In this document: positions 56,947 through 64,000 of the stretch, piece by piece
Position numbering within the stretch: the stretch's first letter is position 1
How the letters are laid out: the number at the start of each line of letters is the position of its first letter
NCBI RefSeq assembly: GCF_007994225.1
Contig: NZ_VLLL01000005.1
Span: forward strand, 1,225,142-1,289,141
DNA from: Stackebrandtia albiflava
GTDB lineage: Bacteria > Actinomycetota > Actinomycetes > Mycobacteriales > Micromonosporaceae
Reading direction: 5' to 3'
Length of the DNA stretch: 64,000 nt
Made by a program: the position numbers and the translations under genes
The notes under the pieces: generated by a model
The model's database searches: none
Seen by the model: the letters and a program-made list of their open reading frames with translations, nothing else
What the model was told of the DNA's origin: nothing

Positions 56947-57921
56947 ATGAGCGGGACGACCTACTGGCACGGTGACTCCGAGGGGCTGCGCAGGATCACA
57001 CCGGAGGACGCGGCGGCCGAGGCGGGGGCGGAGCCGGCCGACGACGGGTTCCTCTGGATCGACACGGCGGACCCGGAACCCGCCGAACTCCACCGGCTCG
57101 CCGAGACCGTGCGGCTGCACCCCTCGGCGCTCAGAGACGCCGCCACCGTCAACCGCCGCTCCCGGTACGACTCCTATGGCGGGATCCGCACCATCGTCCT
57201 GAAGACACTGTGGTCGAGGCACGGCGACGACGGACTCGGCCACGGCACCGTCACGATCGTCGTCTCATCCACGGTGCTCCTCACCGTCAGGCACGGCGAC
57301 CACGACCCGCTGCCGGACACACGGGAATTCCTGGACGCGCACCCCCGGCTGCTGTCCCACGGCGCGGCGGCGGCGGGTTTCGCCGTCCTCGACCGGATGC
57401 TGTCGCGGTACAGGGAACTGTGCGACGACGTGGACGAACGGGTGACCGAGGTGGAACGCCGCGTCTTCTCCGGCGGCAGGGTCGACGCGGTGGGCGACAT
57501 CTACGCCGTGCAACGCCGGGTCGTGGAGCTGCGGGAGGCGGTGACGCCCCTGCTGGCGCTCGCGGAGGACCTGCTGGAGGACGACGACGCCCGGCCCGGC
57601 CGGGCGACCGGGTTCCTGCGCGGGGTCGGCCACCACATCCGCCGGGTGGACGCGTCGGTGACGTCGAGCGAGATGGTGCTCGACAACATCCTCAACGCAC
57701 ACCTCGGCCAGATAAGCATGTGGCAGAACGAGGACATGCGCAGGATCTCCGCGTGGGGCGCGATCATCACCGTGCCCACCCTCATCGCCGGCGTCTACGG
57801 GATGAACTTCCGGCACATGCCGGAACTGCGCTGGTGGATCGGCTACCCGTTGATCCTGGCGGTGATGGCGGTGGTGTGCCTCCTGCTGTACCGGGGCTTC
57901 CGTCGCAACGGCTGGCTGTGA
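56947..57921 (+). CDS. corA: CorA-family magnesium/divalent cation channel
   Basis: 324 residues from ATG 56947. The soluble N-terminal domain is followed by a long stalk helix and two C-terminal TM helices. The selectivity motif YGMNFRHMPEL contains the canonical GMN; the cytoplasmic end is basic (RGFRRNGWL). Forms pentameric Mg2+ or Co2+ channels. Its stop is 9 bp from the convergent Clp gene's stop. Confidence 0.93.
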   Translation: MSGTTYWHGDSEGLRRITPEDAAAEAGAEPADDGFLWIDTADPEPAELHRLAETVRLHPSALRDAATVNRRSRYDSYGGIRTIVLKTLWSRHGDDGLGHGTVTIVVSSTVLLTVRHGDHDPLPDTREFLDAHPRLLSHGAAAAGFAVLDRMLSRYRELCDDVDERVTEVERRVFSGGRVDAVGDIYAVQRRVVELREAVTPLLALAEDLLEDDDARPGRATGFLRGVGHHIRRVDASVTSSEMVLDNILNAHLGQISMWQNEDMRRISAWGAIITVPTLIAGVYGMNFRHMPELRWWIGYPLILAVMAVVCLLLYRGFRRNGWL

Positions 57922-57930
57922 CCGGTGCCG

Positions 57931-60405
57931 TCAGGACGCGGCCGCGTCGCCGCCCTCGCCGCCCTCCACCGTGACGACGAGCCCGTCCTCTCCGGAGTCG
58001 ACGCGGACGGTGTCCCCCGGTCCCGCGTCGCCGCCCAGTACCAGTTGCGACACCCGGTTCTCCAACTCGCGCTGCACCGTGCGCCGGAGTGGCCTGGCAC
58101 CGTACTCCGGCTGGTGACCGGTCGCCGCCAGCCGGTCGAGGGCGGCGTCGGTGACCTCCAACCCGATCTCCTGGGCGGCCAGCCGCCGCCGGGTCCGGTC
58201 GACGAACAACGCGGTGATCTCCCGCAACTGGGTTCGGTCGAGTCCCGAGAAGACGATGATCTCGTCGATCCGGTTGAGGAACTCCGGCCGGAAACGCTCA
58301 CCCAACAGGCCCAGCAGCGTGTCGTGCAGTTCCGACACCGGCCGCCCGGCGCTCTGCGCCGCCAGGATGCGATCGGCCCCGACGTTGCTGGTCATGATGA
58401 CGATGGTGTTGCTGAAGTCGACGGTGCGGCCCTGCGCGTCGGTGACCCGGCCGTCGTCCAGCAGCTGCAGCAACGTGTGGAACACGTCCGGATGCGCCTT
58501 CTCGACCTCGTCGAACAACAGGACCCGGTACGGCCGCCGCCGCACCGCCTCGGTGAGTTGACCGGCCTCCTCGTAGCCGACGTACCCGGGAGGCGCGCCG
58601 ACCAGCCGGGAGACGGTGTGCTTCTCCTGGAACTCGCTCATGTCGAACCGGACCATGCTCGCCTCGTCGCCGAACAACGCCTCGGCGAGCGCCCTGGCCA
58701 GCTCGGTCTTGCCGACCCCGGTCGGCCCCAGGAACATGAAGGAACCGTCGGGCCGCTTCGGGTCACCCAGGCCCGCGCGTGCCCGCCGGACGGCCTCGGC
58801 CACCGCCGTGACCGCCTCGTCCTGGCCCACCACCCGCTCGTGAAGGTGCGTCTCCAGCGACAACAGCCGTTCCCGTTCGGCCTTCGTCAACTGGGACACC
58901 GGTACACCGGTGCGGCGCGAGACCACCTCGGCGATGTCGTTGACGTCCACCTCGGGGACCGGCCCGCCGTCACTGCGGGCCTCGGAGAGCCGTGCCTCGG
59001 CGGCGTCGATGTCGGCCTTGATCTCGGAGGCGCGCGCGTAGTCCTCGGTGTCGACGGCGGCGTCCTTGTCGTTGCGCAGCCGGGTGATCCGGTCCTCCAG
59101 CTGCCGCGTGTCGGGTGCCGGGGTGCGGGCGAGCAGCCGTACCCGGGCGCCCGCCTGGTCGATCAGGTCTATCGCCTTGTCCGGCAGGAAGCGGTTGGTG
59201 ATGTACCGGGCGGACAGTCCGGCGGCGGCGTCCAACGCCGCGTCGGTGAACCGGACCTGGTGATGCGCCTCGTAGTGGTCGCGCAGGCCGCGAAGGATCT
59301 CGACGGTCTCGTCGACGCTCGGCTCGGGGATCAGCACCGGCTGGAACCGGCGCTCCAGTGCCGAGTCCTTCTCGATGTGCTTGCGGTACTCGTCGAGGGT
59401 GGTGGCGCCCACCACGTGGAGTTCGCCCCTGGCCAGCGCCGGCTTCAACATGTTGGAGGCGTCCATCGCGCCGTCGCCACCGCCGCCGGCACCCACGACG
59501 GTGTGCATCTCGTCGATGAACAGGACCAGGCCGCCCTCCGCCGCGGCGCCCTCCTCGATGACCTTCTTGAGCCGTTCCTCGAACTCGCCGCGGTACTTGC
59601 TGCCCGCGACCATCCCGGCGAGGTCGAGGGCGACGACCCGCCTACCCGCCAGCACGTCGGGCACGTCGTTGTTGACGATGCGTTGCGCCAGGCCCTCCAC
59701 GATCGCCGTCTTGCCGACGCCGGGTTCCCCGATCAGGACGGGGTTGTTCTTGGTGCGGCGCGACAGGATCTCGATGGTGTCCTGGATCTCCTCCTCGCGT
59801 CCCACCACCGGGTCGAGGGCGCCCGCCTCGGCCTCGGCGGTCAGATCCCTGCCGTACTCGTCGATGGTGGGGGTCCGGCCGCGGCCTTCCCCGCCGCCGC
59901 GCGGTGGACGGGTGGGGGACGTGCCGTCCCCGCCGCTCACCAGCGCCCGCAGCGCGCGTCCGGCGGCCGTCTCGGGGTTGGCGGCCAGGCCGAGCAGGAT
60001 GTGGTCGGGTCCGATGTAGGACACGCCGGCCTCCCGCGCCTGGGTGTGCGCGTCACGCAGGGCGCGTTTCGCGGCCGGCGTCAGTGGCGGTACCCGGTCG
60101 GTGGCCTGTCCCCGTTCCGCCAGGGCGTCCATCTCCTCGGCGAGCGCGTCGGGGTCGGCGCCGCTCTCCGACAGCATCCGCCGGGCCGGGTCCTGCCGGG
60201 CCGCAGCCCACAGGATCTGGTTCACGTCGACGTCCACGCCCTGTTCCCGGGCGTGCCGCACGGCGGCGGCCAGCAGCGAACGCGACTGGTCCGACAACAC
60301 CCGGTCGAGGTCGATCCGCTGCACCGGCCGGGCGGCGAACGGGTCACCCCCGAAGAAGCGGTTGATCAGGTCGTCGAACGCGCCGGTGCCGGCGTACGAA
60401 TCCAT
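57931..60405 (-). CDS. ClpC-like AAA+ unfoldase without ClpP-binding loop
   Basis: 824 residues. N-terminal Clp_N repeats, D1 Walker [10 protein letters not shown] and Walker B VLFIDEMH, a middle domain with UVR-like [25 protein letters not shown], then D2 with [25 protein letters not shown] and [11 protein letters not shown]. The ClpP-docking [LIV]-G-[FL] loop expected after the D2 sensor is missing ([17 protein letters not shown] instead), so it may act as a protease-independent disaggregase/unfoldase. ATG 60405 has GGGAGGG. Followed on the same strand by other genes is not seen; it converges with corA. Confidence 0.9.
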   Translation of the reverse strand: MDSYAGTGAFDDLINRFFGGDPFAARPVQRIDLDRVLSDQSRSLLAAAVRHAREQGVDVDVNQILWAAARQDPARRMLSESGADPDALAEEMDALAERGQATDRVPPLTPAAKRALRDAHTQAREAGVSYIGPDHILLGLAANPETAAGRALRALVSGGDGTSPTRPPRGGGEGRGRTPTIDEYGRDLTAEAEAGALDPVVGREEEIQDTIEILSRRTKNNPVLIGEPGVGKTAIVEGLAQRIVNNDVPDVLAGRRVVALDLAGMVAGSKYRGEFEERLKKVIEEGAAAEGGLVLFIDEMHTVVGAGGGGDGAMDASNMLKPALARGELHVVGATTLDEYRKHIEKDSALERRFQPVLIPEPSVDETVEILRGLRDHYEAHHQVRFTDAALDAAAGLSARYITNRFLPDKAIDLIDQAGARVRLLARTPAPDTRQLEDRITRLRNDKDAAVDTEDYARASEIKADIDAAEARLSEARSDGGPVPEVDVNDIAEVVSRRTGVPVSQLTKAERERLLSLETHLHERVVGQDEAVTAVAEAVRRARAGLGDPKRPDGSFMFLGPTGVGKTELARALAEALFGDEASMVRFDMSEFQEKHTVSRLVGAPPGYVGYEEAGQLTEAVRRRPYRVLLFDEVEKAHPDVFHTLLQLLDDGRVTDAQGRTVDFSNTIVIMTSNVGADRILAAQSAGRPVSELHDTLLGLLGERFRPEFLNRIDEIIVFSGLDRTQLREITALFVDRTRRRLAAQEIGLEVTDAALDRLAATGHQPEYGARPLRRTVQRELENRVSQLVLGGDAGPGDTVRVDSGEDGLVVTVEGGEGGDAAAS

Positions 60406-60469
60406 GGACGTGCCCTCCCCCTCGTCACTGTCGTCGCCGCGGCCCGCGGGCCGCGCTCACGCCTCGGGA

Positions 60470-61033
60470 TCAGCCGAACGCCGTCGCACCGAGGCCGCCC
60501 TCCCGCCGCGAGACACCCCGCATACGCAGTCCCAGGACGATGCTGAGCACCCCCCACACGATCGCGAACACCCCGATCGTCACGACCAGGGCGACCGCTC
60601 CGGCGGCCGGTTGGAACAGCAGGACCACGCCCAGACCGATGGAGGCGACACCGGTCAGGCCCAACAGCCACTCGTTGTCGATCTCCCTGCGCAGCCGCCA
60701 CGCCGCGACCAGGTACATGACACCGGTCAGCACCGCCCAGAACGCGATGACCCACAACAGCACCAGCGCCGTCACACCCGGCCAGACGAACGCGATCAGT
60801 CCGGCCAGGACGCCGACGAGCCCCATGGCCACGAGCACCCACCGTTCTCCACCGCGCCCCGAGAACCCCATCACGATCGCCATGACGCCGTCGACGATCG
60901 CGTACGCGCCGAACAGGACGACCAGCGCCAACAACGTGATCTGCGGCCACAACAGGGCCAGCGCCCCGAATATCACCCCGATGACGCCCCGGAACACGAC
61001 GAGCCCCCAGGTGCGTCCGAGAAGTTCCCGCAT
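60470..61033 (-). CDS. HdeD/DUF308 family membrane protein
   Basis: 187 residues with six TM helices arranged as three DUF308 hairpins (TWGLVVFRGVIGVIFGALALLWP, ALVVLFGAYAIVDGVMAIVMG, ...). HdeD-type proteins are linked to acid resistance in enterobacteria; the role in actinobacteria is unknown. Lies upstream of the Clp gene on the same strand (64-bp gap), so a stress-related operon is possible. Confidence 0.9.
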   Translation of the reverse strand: MRELLGRTWGLVVFRGVIGVIFGALALLWPQITLLALVVLFGAYAIVDGVMAIVMGFSGRGGERWVLVAMGLVGVLAGLIAFVWPGVTALVLLWVIAFWAVLTGVMYLVAAWRLRREIDNEWLLGLTGVASIGLGVVLLFQPAAGAVALVVTIGVFAIVWGVLSIVLGLRMRGVSRREGGLGATAFG

Positions 61034-61129
61034 CGCCGCCGCCTCTCCCCGCCGGATGGACCACTGTCAATCGCATCCTCACCCGGCGCGGGGCGTTTCG
61101 TGGCCGATTCGCGGTATTCCGGCCCGTGC

Positions 61130-61172
61130 ACGCCGAGGGGCGGACCGGGGATACCGGTCCGCCCCTCGGCGT
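61130..61172 (-). terminator. 19-bp perfect terminator hairpin of the MFS gene
   Basis: Arms 61130-61148 and 61154-61172 are exact complements with a 5-nt loop, 12 bp after the MFS stop at 61184. The strongest hairpin in the window. Confidence 0.85.
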
Positions 61173-61183
61173 GTCGTCGGCGG

Positions 61184-62440
61184 TCAGGCGGCCAGGCGTG
61201 CCACCCGCCGCGACGAGAAGGCGTACACGACCGCGGCCAGGACCGTGACACCCAGCATCACCACCGCCATGCTGTCGAGCGTGACGGTGCCGCTGCCGGT
61301 CATGGTCGCCAGCGAGGACAACCCGCCGCCCAACGCGAACTGCAGGGTGCCCATGAGGGCGGAGGCGGTGCCCGCCACCTGCGGGGACTGGCTGGCCAGT
61401 GACATGGTCGAGGCGTTGGGGAAGACGAACCCGACGCTGAACATCATCACGAAGAACACCACGGTGATCGAGACCAGGCCGGCCCCACCCGCCACGTCCA
61501 GGAGCGCGAGCGCGGCGACGGCCGTGAGCGTCCCCACCAGGCCGTAGACCAGCCGCCGGTGCATCTCGACCTTCCCGATGAGGAAGGCGTTGAGCTGCGT
61601 CCCGGCCAACAGGCCGACCGTGTTGATGCCGAACATCAGCGCGAACTGCTGCGGTGTCGCGCCGAACTCGTTCTGCGACACGAACGAGAAGTTCGCGATG
61701 TAGGTGAACATCGCGCCGAACGCCATCGACAGGGTCAGGGTCGGGCCGATGAAGCGGACGTCCCGGAGCAGGCCCTTGACCGTGCTCCACAGGGTGGCGG
61801 GCCGCAGCGGAACGCGCTGCTCCCTCGGCAGCGACTCGGGCAGGAAGAAGTAGACCAGCACCAGGCTGATCACCGACACCGCGGTCAACACCGCGAAGCC
61901 GAGCTGCCAGGGGCCGAACTCCAGGAGCTGCGCTCCCAGCACCGGCCCGAGCATCGGGGCGAGCATCGTCACCAGCATCAGGCGCGAGAAGAACCTCGCG
62001 ACGTCGTCGCCCTCGAAGTGGTCGCGGGCGATCGCCCGGGAGATGACGGCACCGGCGGCGCCGGCGAGACCCTGAACGAACCGCAGCGCGATGAACGCCT
62101 CCGCCGAGGGCACGAACATGCACAGCAACGACGTGATCGTGAATATGACGGTGCCGATGAGCAGCGGCCTACGGCGGCCCCAGGCGTCGCTCATCGGGCC
62201 GACGACGAGCTGGCCCAGCGCCATGCCGATCATGGCCGAGGTCAGGGTGAGTGCGATCTGGTTCTCGGTGGCGTTGAGGTCGTCGGCGATGACCGGGAAC
62301 GCCGGCAGGTAGAGGTCGGTCGCCAGTGGCCCGGTGGCGGCGAGGGTGCCGAGCACCAGGACGAGCGCCACGATCGAGCGACGCGGTTTCGGCGCGGTCG
62401 TGGTCGTCGTGGTCTCGGCGGGCGCGGTTGCGGTAGACAA
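61184..62440 (-). CDS. Bcr/CflA-family MFS drug exporter
   Basis: 418 residues from TTG 62440 (weak AGGAC upstream). Twelve TM helices. DHA1 Bcr/CflA features: ATDLYLPAFPVIADDLNATENQIALTLTSAMIGMALGQLVVGPMSDAWGRRRPLL with the motif-A loop, ALRFVQGLAGAAGAVISRAIARDHF (motif B/C region). Proton-driven efflux of drugs such as bicyclomycin or chloramphenicol by family; substrate unknown. Divergent from the next gene. Confidence 0.9.
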   Translation of the reverse strand: MSTATAPAETTTTTTAPKPRRSIVALVLVLGTLAATGPLATDLYLPAFPVIADDLNATENQIALTLTSAMIGMALGQLVVGPMSDAWGRRRPLLIGTVIFTITSLLCMFVPSAEAFIALRFVQGLAGAAGAVISRAIARDHFEGDDVARFFSRLMLVTMLAPMLGPVLGAQLLEFGPWQLGFAVLTAVSVISLVLVYFFLPESLPREQRVPLRPATLWSTVKGLLRDVRFIGPTLTLSMAFGAMFTYIANFSFVSQNEFGATPQQFALMFGINTVGLLAGTQLNAFLIGKVEMHRRLVYGLVGTLTAVAALALLDVAGGAGLVSITVVFFVMMFSVGFVFPNASTMSLASQSPQVAGTASALMGTLQFALGGGLSSLATMTGSGTVTLDSMAVVMLGVTVLAAVVYAFSSRRVARLAA

Positions 62441-62922
62441 CAGAAGTCCTAAGCGGGGTCGCGTGCGTGTGTTACCGGAGGAGTTCGGGGAACGGGGATC
62501 GTTGAAGACCGGTGAGTGGGTGTCCACCGGCACCGTTCGCAATGCGCGGCGATGGGCCTCGCGATTCCGGTGTGCGGGATGCGGCCCGGAGGAGGGGCGG
62601 CATTCGGGTGATCCTGTCCCCAGGAGGCCGCGCTCACACCGGTACGTACGTCGTGAAAGCGGTCTCCAGGAAGTCCGTAACAGACGATACGTCTCCTCGG
62701 CGGTTATGCACAGGCATTTGAGAGTGAGGCAACACCGGCGACTTTGCGGCGGCGACCGGTCACCCACCATCGGTGCCGGAGTACCCGGTGTCACCCGTCT
62801 CACCGAATGACCGGCCCTCCCACGACACCGGACGCGACCCACGTCCACAGCGGACCGGAATATCCCGTTGTCGCCCTTGACCGTCCCCACTACAGTTCGG
62901 CTGCGAACCGAGGAGAACGCCG
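62441..62922. other. Divergent intergenic region of MFS and conserved hypothetical gene
   Basis: 482 bp, no gene supported. The right end holds the plus-strand promoter listed at 62868-62896. The central part has scattered short inverted repeats but no RNA I can recognise. Confidence 0.5.
62868..62896 (+). promoter_or_regulatory. Promoter of the conserved hypothetical gene and possibly the tRNA-like array
   Basis: TTGTCG (62868-62873), a 17-bp spacer and TACAGT (62891-62896), followed by a GAGGAGAA ribosome site (62910-62917) and ATG 62923. Confidence 0.6.
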
Positions 62923-63654
62923 ATGACAAGACTGAACCAGCTGATCGCCGTCGAGAAGACCGTCAAGGGCAAGGCGCAGCAGAAGATCGCCGAGGTCGGC
63001 CGCGACCTGGCCAAGGCCGGCCTGCTGTCGGGCATATCGCGCACCTACCAGCCCAAGGACGAGGACGGGGAGCAACTGCCGCCGGAATCGACGCGGGTGC
63101 AGGTCCGCGCCGACGTCGTTCTCAAGGAGGTCGCCGACGGTCTCACCCGGCTGTTCGACGTGACGGCCTCCAAGGACCTCACCAACTGCACCGCCCGCGC
63201 CGACGTGGTCGTGGACGGCCAGCCCCTGCTGCGGGACGTTCCGGTCACCACACTCCTGTTCCTCGAGAAGCAGTTGGCCGAGATGCAGGCGTTCCTGCGG
63301 CGGCTGCCGGTGCTCGACGCCGCGGAGGTGTGGGGCTACAACGACGCCGCCGACTGCTGGTCGACCGAACCGGTCCGCACCATCCGGACCAGGAAGGTGC
63401 CCCGCAACCACGTGAAGGCCGAGGCCACCGAGCACCACCCGGCCCAGGTCGAGGTCTACCACGAGGACGTCCCGGTCGGATACTGGACGTCGGTCAAGTT
63501 CTCCGGAGCCATGCAGGCCAAGCGGCTCGGTGACCTGCTCGACCGCGTCGACACACTGCAGCACGCCGTGAAGTTCGCGCGCGAGGAGGCAAACGCCACC
63601 GAGGTCGTGGACAGCCGCATCGGCGACAAGGTTTTCGGTTACCTGTTCCGGTAA
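62923..63654 (+). CDS. Conserved hypothetical protein upstream of permuted tRNA-like units
   Basis: 243 residues. Starts MTRLNQLIAVEKTVKGKAQQ; mixed alpha/beta with long helices (KGKAQQKIAEVGRDLAKAGL, FLEKQLAEMQAFLRRL) and a C-terminal HAVKFAREEANATEVVDSRIGDKVFGYLF. Two conserved-looking patches are TASKDLTNCTARADVVVDG and PVGYWTSVKFSGAMQAKRLGDLL. I recall similar uncharacterised actinobacterial proteins (DUF7873-like) but cannot confirm. No signal peptide, no TM, no nuclease or ligase motif. Its stop lies 71 bp before the first tRNA-like unit on the same strand, so cotranscription with it is plausible. Confidence 0.75.
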   Translation: MTRLNQLIAVEKTVKGKAQQKIAEVGRDLAKAGLLSGISRTYQPKDEDGEQLPPESTRVQVRADVVLKEVADGLTRLFDVTASKDLTNCTARADVVVDGQPLLRDVPVTTLLFLEKQLAEMQAFLRRLPVLDAAEVWGYNDAADCWSTEPVRTIRTRKVPRNHVKAEATEHHPAQVEVYHEDVPVGYWTSVKFSGAMQAKRLGDLLDRVDTLQHAVKFAREEANATEVVDSRIGDKVFGYLFR

Positions 63655-63662
63655 CCTGGAGA

Positions 63663-63682
63663 CTTCCCCCGAGCGGGGGAAG
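63663..63682 (+). terminator. 8-bp hairpin after the conserved hypothetical gene
   Basis: CTTCCCCC-GAGC-GGGGGAAG, perfect, 9 nt after the stop at 63654. Without a U-tract it may be a terminator or a processing/stability element in front of the tRNA-like array. Confidence 0.55.
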
Positions 63683-63724
63683 AAGTGCAGGAGCACAAGC
63701 TGAAACTGAAGTCGAAACTGATTC

Positions 63725-63800
63725 GCGGTCAAGACGCGGGTTCGAATCCCGTCACCGGTACGTGCCGGTGTAGCCCAATGGTGAGGCAGCCGCGTGAGAC
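63725..63800 (+). tRNA. Permuted tRNA-like unit A (3' half before 5' half)
   Basis: Order on the DNA: anticodon-stem 3' strand GCGGT (63725-63729), variable loop of 6 nt, T-arm GCGGG-TTCGAAT-CCCGT (63736-63752), acceptor 3' strand CACCGGT (63753-63759), discriminator A, 3-nt linker CGT, then acceptor 5' strand GCCGGTG (63764-63770), TA, D-arm with GCC/GGC stem, A26 and anticodon-stem 5' strand GCCGC (63789-63793) plus loop GTGAGAC. Acceptor pairs 7/7 (one G-U); anticodon stem 5/5 (one G-U). CCA is not encoded. The anticodon depends on the unknown junction; if the loop is GTGAGAC it would read GAG. The variable loop is short. Read in normal order, the 5' half does not match the next 3' half. 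Confidence 0.6.
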
Positions 63801-63866
63801 TCAGACTATCGCTCCAGACTCAGCATTCGCCATCACGCACCGGCCGACGACGGACGGACGACGGGA

Positions 63867-63945
63867 CTTGAGGTTGCAGGTTCGACTCCTGCCCGCCGCG
63901 CCACATGCGGCGGTAGCTTCAATGGGAGAGCGCAAGGCTTGAAAC
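63867..63945 (+). tRNA. Permuted tRNA-like unit B (3' half before 5' half)
   Basis: Order: anticodon-stem 3' strand CTTG (63867-63870), variable loop AGGTT, T-arm GCAGG-TTCGACT-CCTGC (63876-63892), acceptor 3' strand CCGCCGC (63893-63899), discriminator G and encoded CCA (63901-63903), linker CAT, then acceptor 5' strand GCGGCGG (63907-63913), TA, D-arm GCTT/GAGC, G26, anticodon-stem 5' strand CAAGG (63933-63937), loop CTTGAAA and C 63945. The acceptor pairs 7/7 Watson-Crick. If the 5' half ends after C 63945 and joins CTTG, the anticodon stem is 5/5 and the loop reads UGA. Other junctions give other anticodons. An 8-bp helix between flanks (63851-63858 with 63949-63956) would close the anticodon end. 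Confidence 0.65.
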
Positions 63946-64000
63946 GGATCCGTCCGCGACGGGCCGGCAGCGGCGATCACGGTGGCATCTCCGGGGCTCG

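Larger units (their letters stand above)
63655..64000 (+). other. Right-edge non-coding array
   Basis: 346 bp without a credible protein gene. Holds a hairpin, two permuted tRNA-like units (entries below), a ~65-nt spacer and the start of an unresolved GC-rich segment that runs out of the window. Confidence 0.7.

Noticed and set aside
63801-63866. Group I intron core in the spacer (TCAGACTA resembles the R element)
   Set aside because: Only about 65 nt, no matching S element or P3-P7 pairing; too short for a self-splicing intron.
63764-63903. Single normal tRNA gene with an intron (5' half A joined to 3' half B)
   Set aside because: Acceptor GCCGGTG cannot pair with CCGCCGC, and the anticodon-stem strands do not match either.
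63685-63942. Short reading frame across the tRNA-like array
   Set aside because: Its codons coincide with tRNA T-arm and acceptor sequences and it has no ribosome site; the RNA structure explains the conservation better.
1-64000. CRISPR array, insertion sequence, prophage or rRNA operon
   Set aside because: No regularly spaced repeats with unique spacers, no transposase, integrase or phage structural genes, and no 16S/23S-like sequence were seen.

Overview
The window is chromosomal DNA of a very high-GC actinobacterium. Evidence includes GTG/TTG starts, overlapping ATGA/GTGA gene junctions, a sporulation-type SsgA-family gene, group ECF41 and ECF42 sigma factors, a WXG/ESX-like secretion-substrate cluster, NHEJ genes (Ku and an ATP-dependent ligase) and several promoters that appear to start at the A of the ATG (leaderless mRNAs). 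A differentiating actinomycete is likely; a genus cannot be assigned from sequence reading alone.

Layout. 1-1847: a TROVE-like/VWA protein and a downstream partner resembling ARPP-1, cut by the window edge. 2118-7473: argS, moaA and four small conserved genes. 7515-13470: a TetR regulator with its operators and a type B carboxylesterase, a MarR regulator facing a membrane protein, two alpha/beta hydrolases, a DJ-1/PfpI protein and a TPR protein. 13556-17086: a GT87-like glycosyltransferase, an ECF41 sigma factor coupled to its AhpD-like partner, and a thioesterase. 17213-20761: PadR operator, PadR regulator and an ABC exporter. 20833-28089: CapA-like lipoprotein, citrate synthase, hutH, SsgA-family protein, nucleotidyltransferase, gluconokinase and a secreted GH18 chitinase. 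28094-29751: an ECF42 promoter, YCII protein and ECF42 sigma factor. 29822-32532: glyoxalase, Ku and ligase. 32570-32711: nested inverted repeats. 32715-39363: a complete PTS operon (EI, HPr, polyol dehydrogenase, EIIA, EIIB, EIIC, PfkB kinase, DeoR regulator with a phased operator). 39599-43909: five-gene ESX-like cluster. 44225-48946: AAA ATPase, YCII protein, NSS transporter with its MetS small subunit, quinone oxidoreductase. 49261-55035: hypothetical gene, CsbD, multicopper oxidase with a membrane partner, two-component system, lipoprotein. 55098-62440: GH20 hexosaminidase, CorA, ClpC-like unfoldase, HdeD-like protein, MFS exporter.

The most unusual part is the right edge, 63655-64000. 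After a conserved hypothetical gene (62923-63654) come two tRNA-like units in which the 3' half (T-arm, acceptor 3' strand, once with encoded CCA) lies directly upstream of the 5' half (acceptor 5' strand, D-arm, anticodon-stem 5' strand), separated by 3 nt. In both units the acceptor strands and anticodon-stem strands pair with each other across the inverted order, and flanking sequences form further helices at the anticodon loop. This is the layout of circularly permuted tRNA genes, known in some algae and archaea and to my knowledge not an ordinary bacterial feature. The array may continue beyond the window.

Three genes (VWA protein, ECF41 sigma, hutH) run past the expected end of their families into low-complexity tails that overlap neighbouring genes, consistent with lost stop codons or frameshifts (biological or sequencing).
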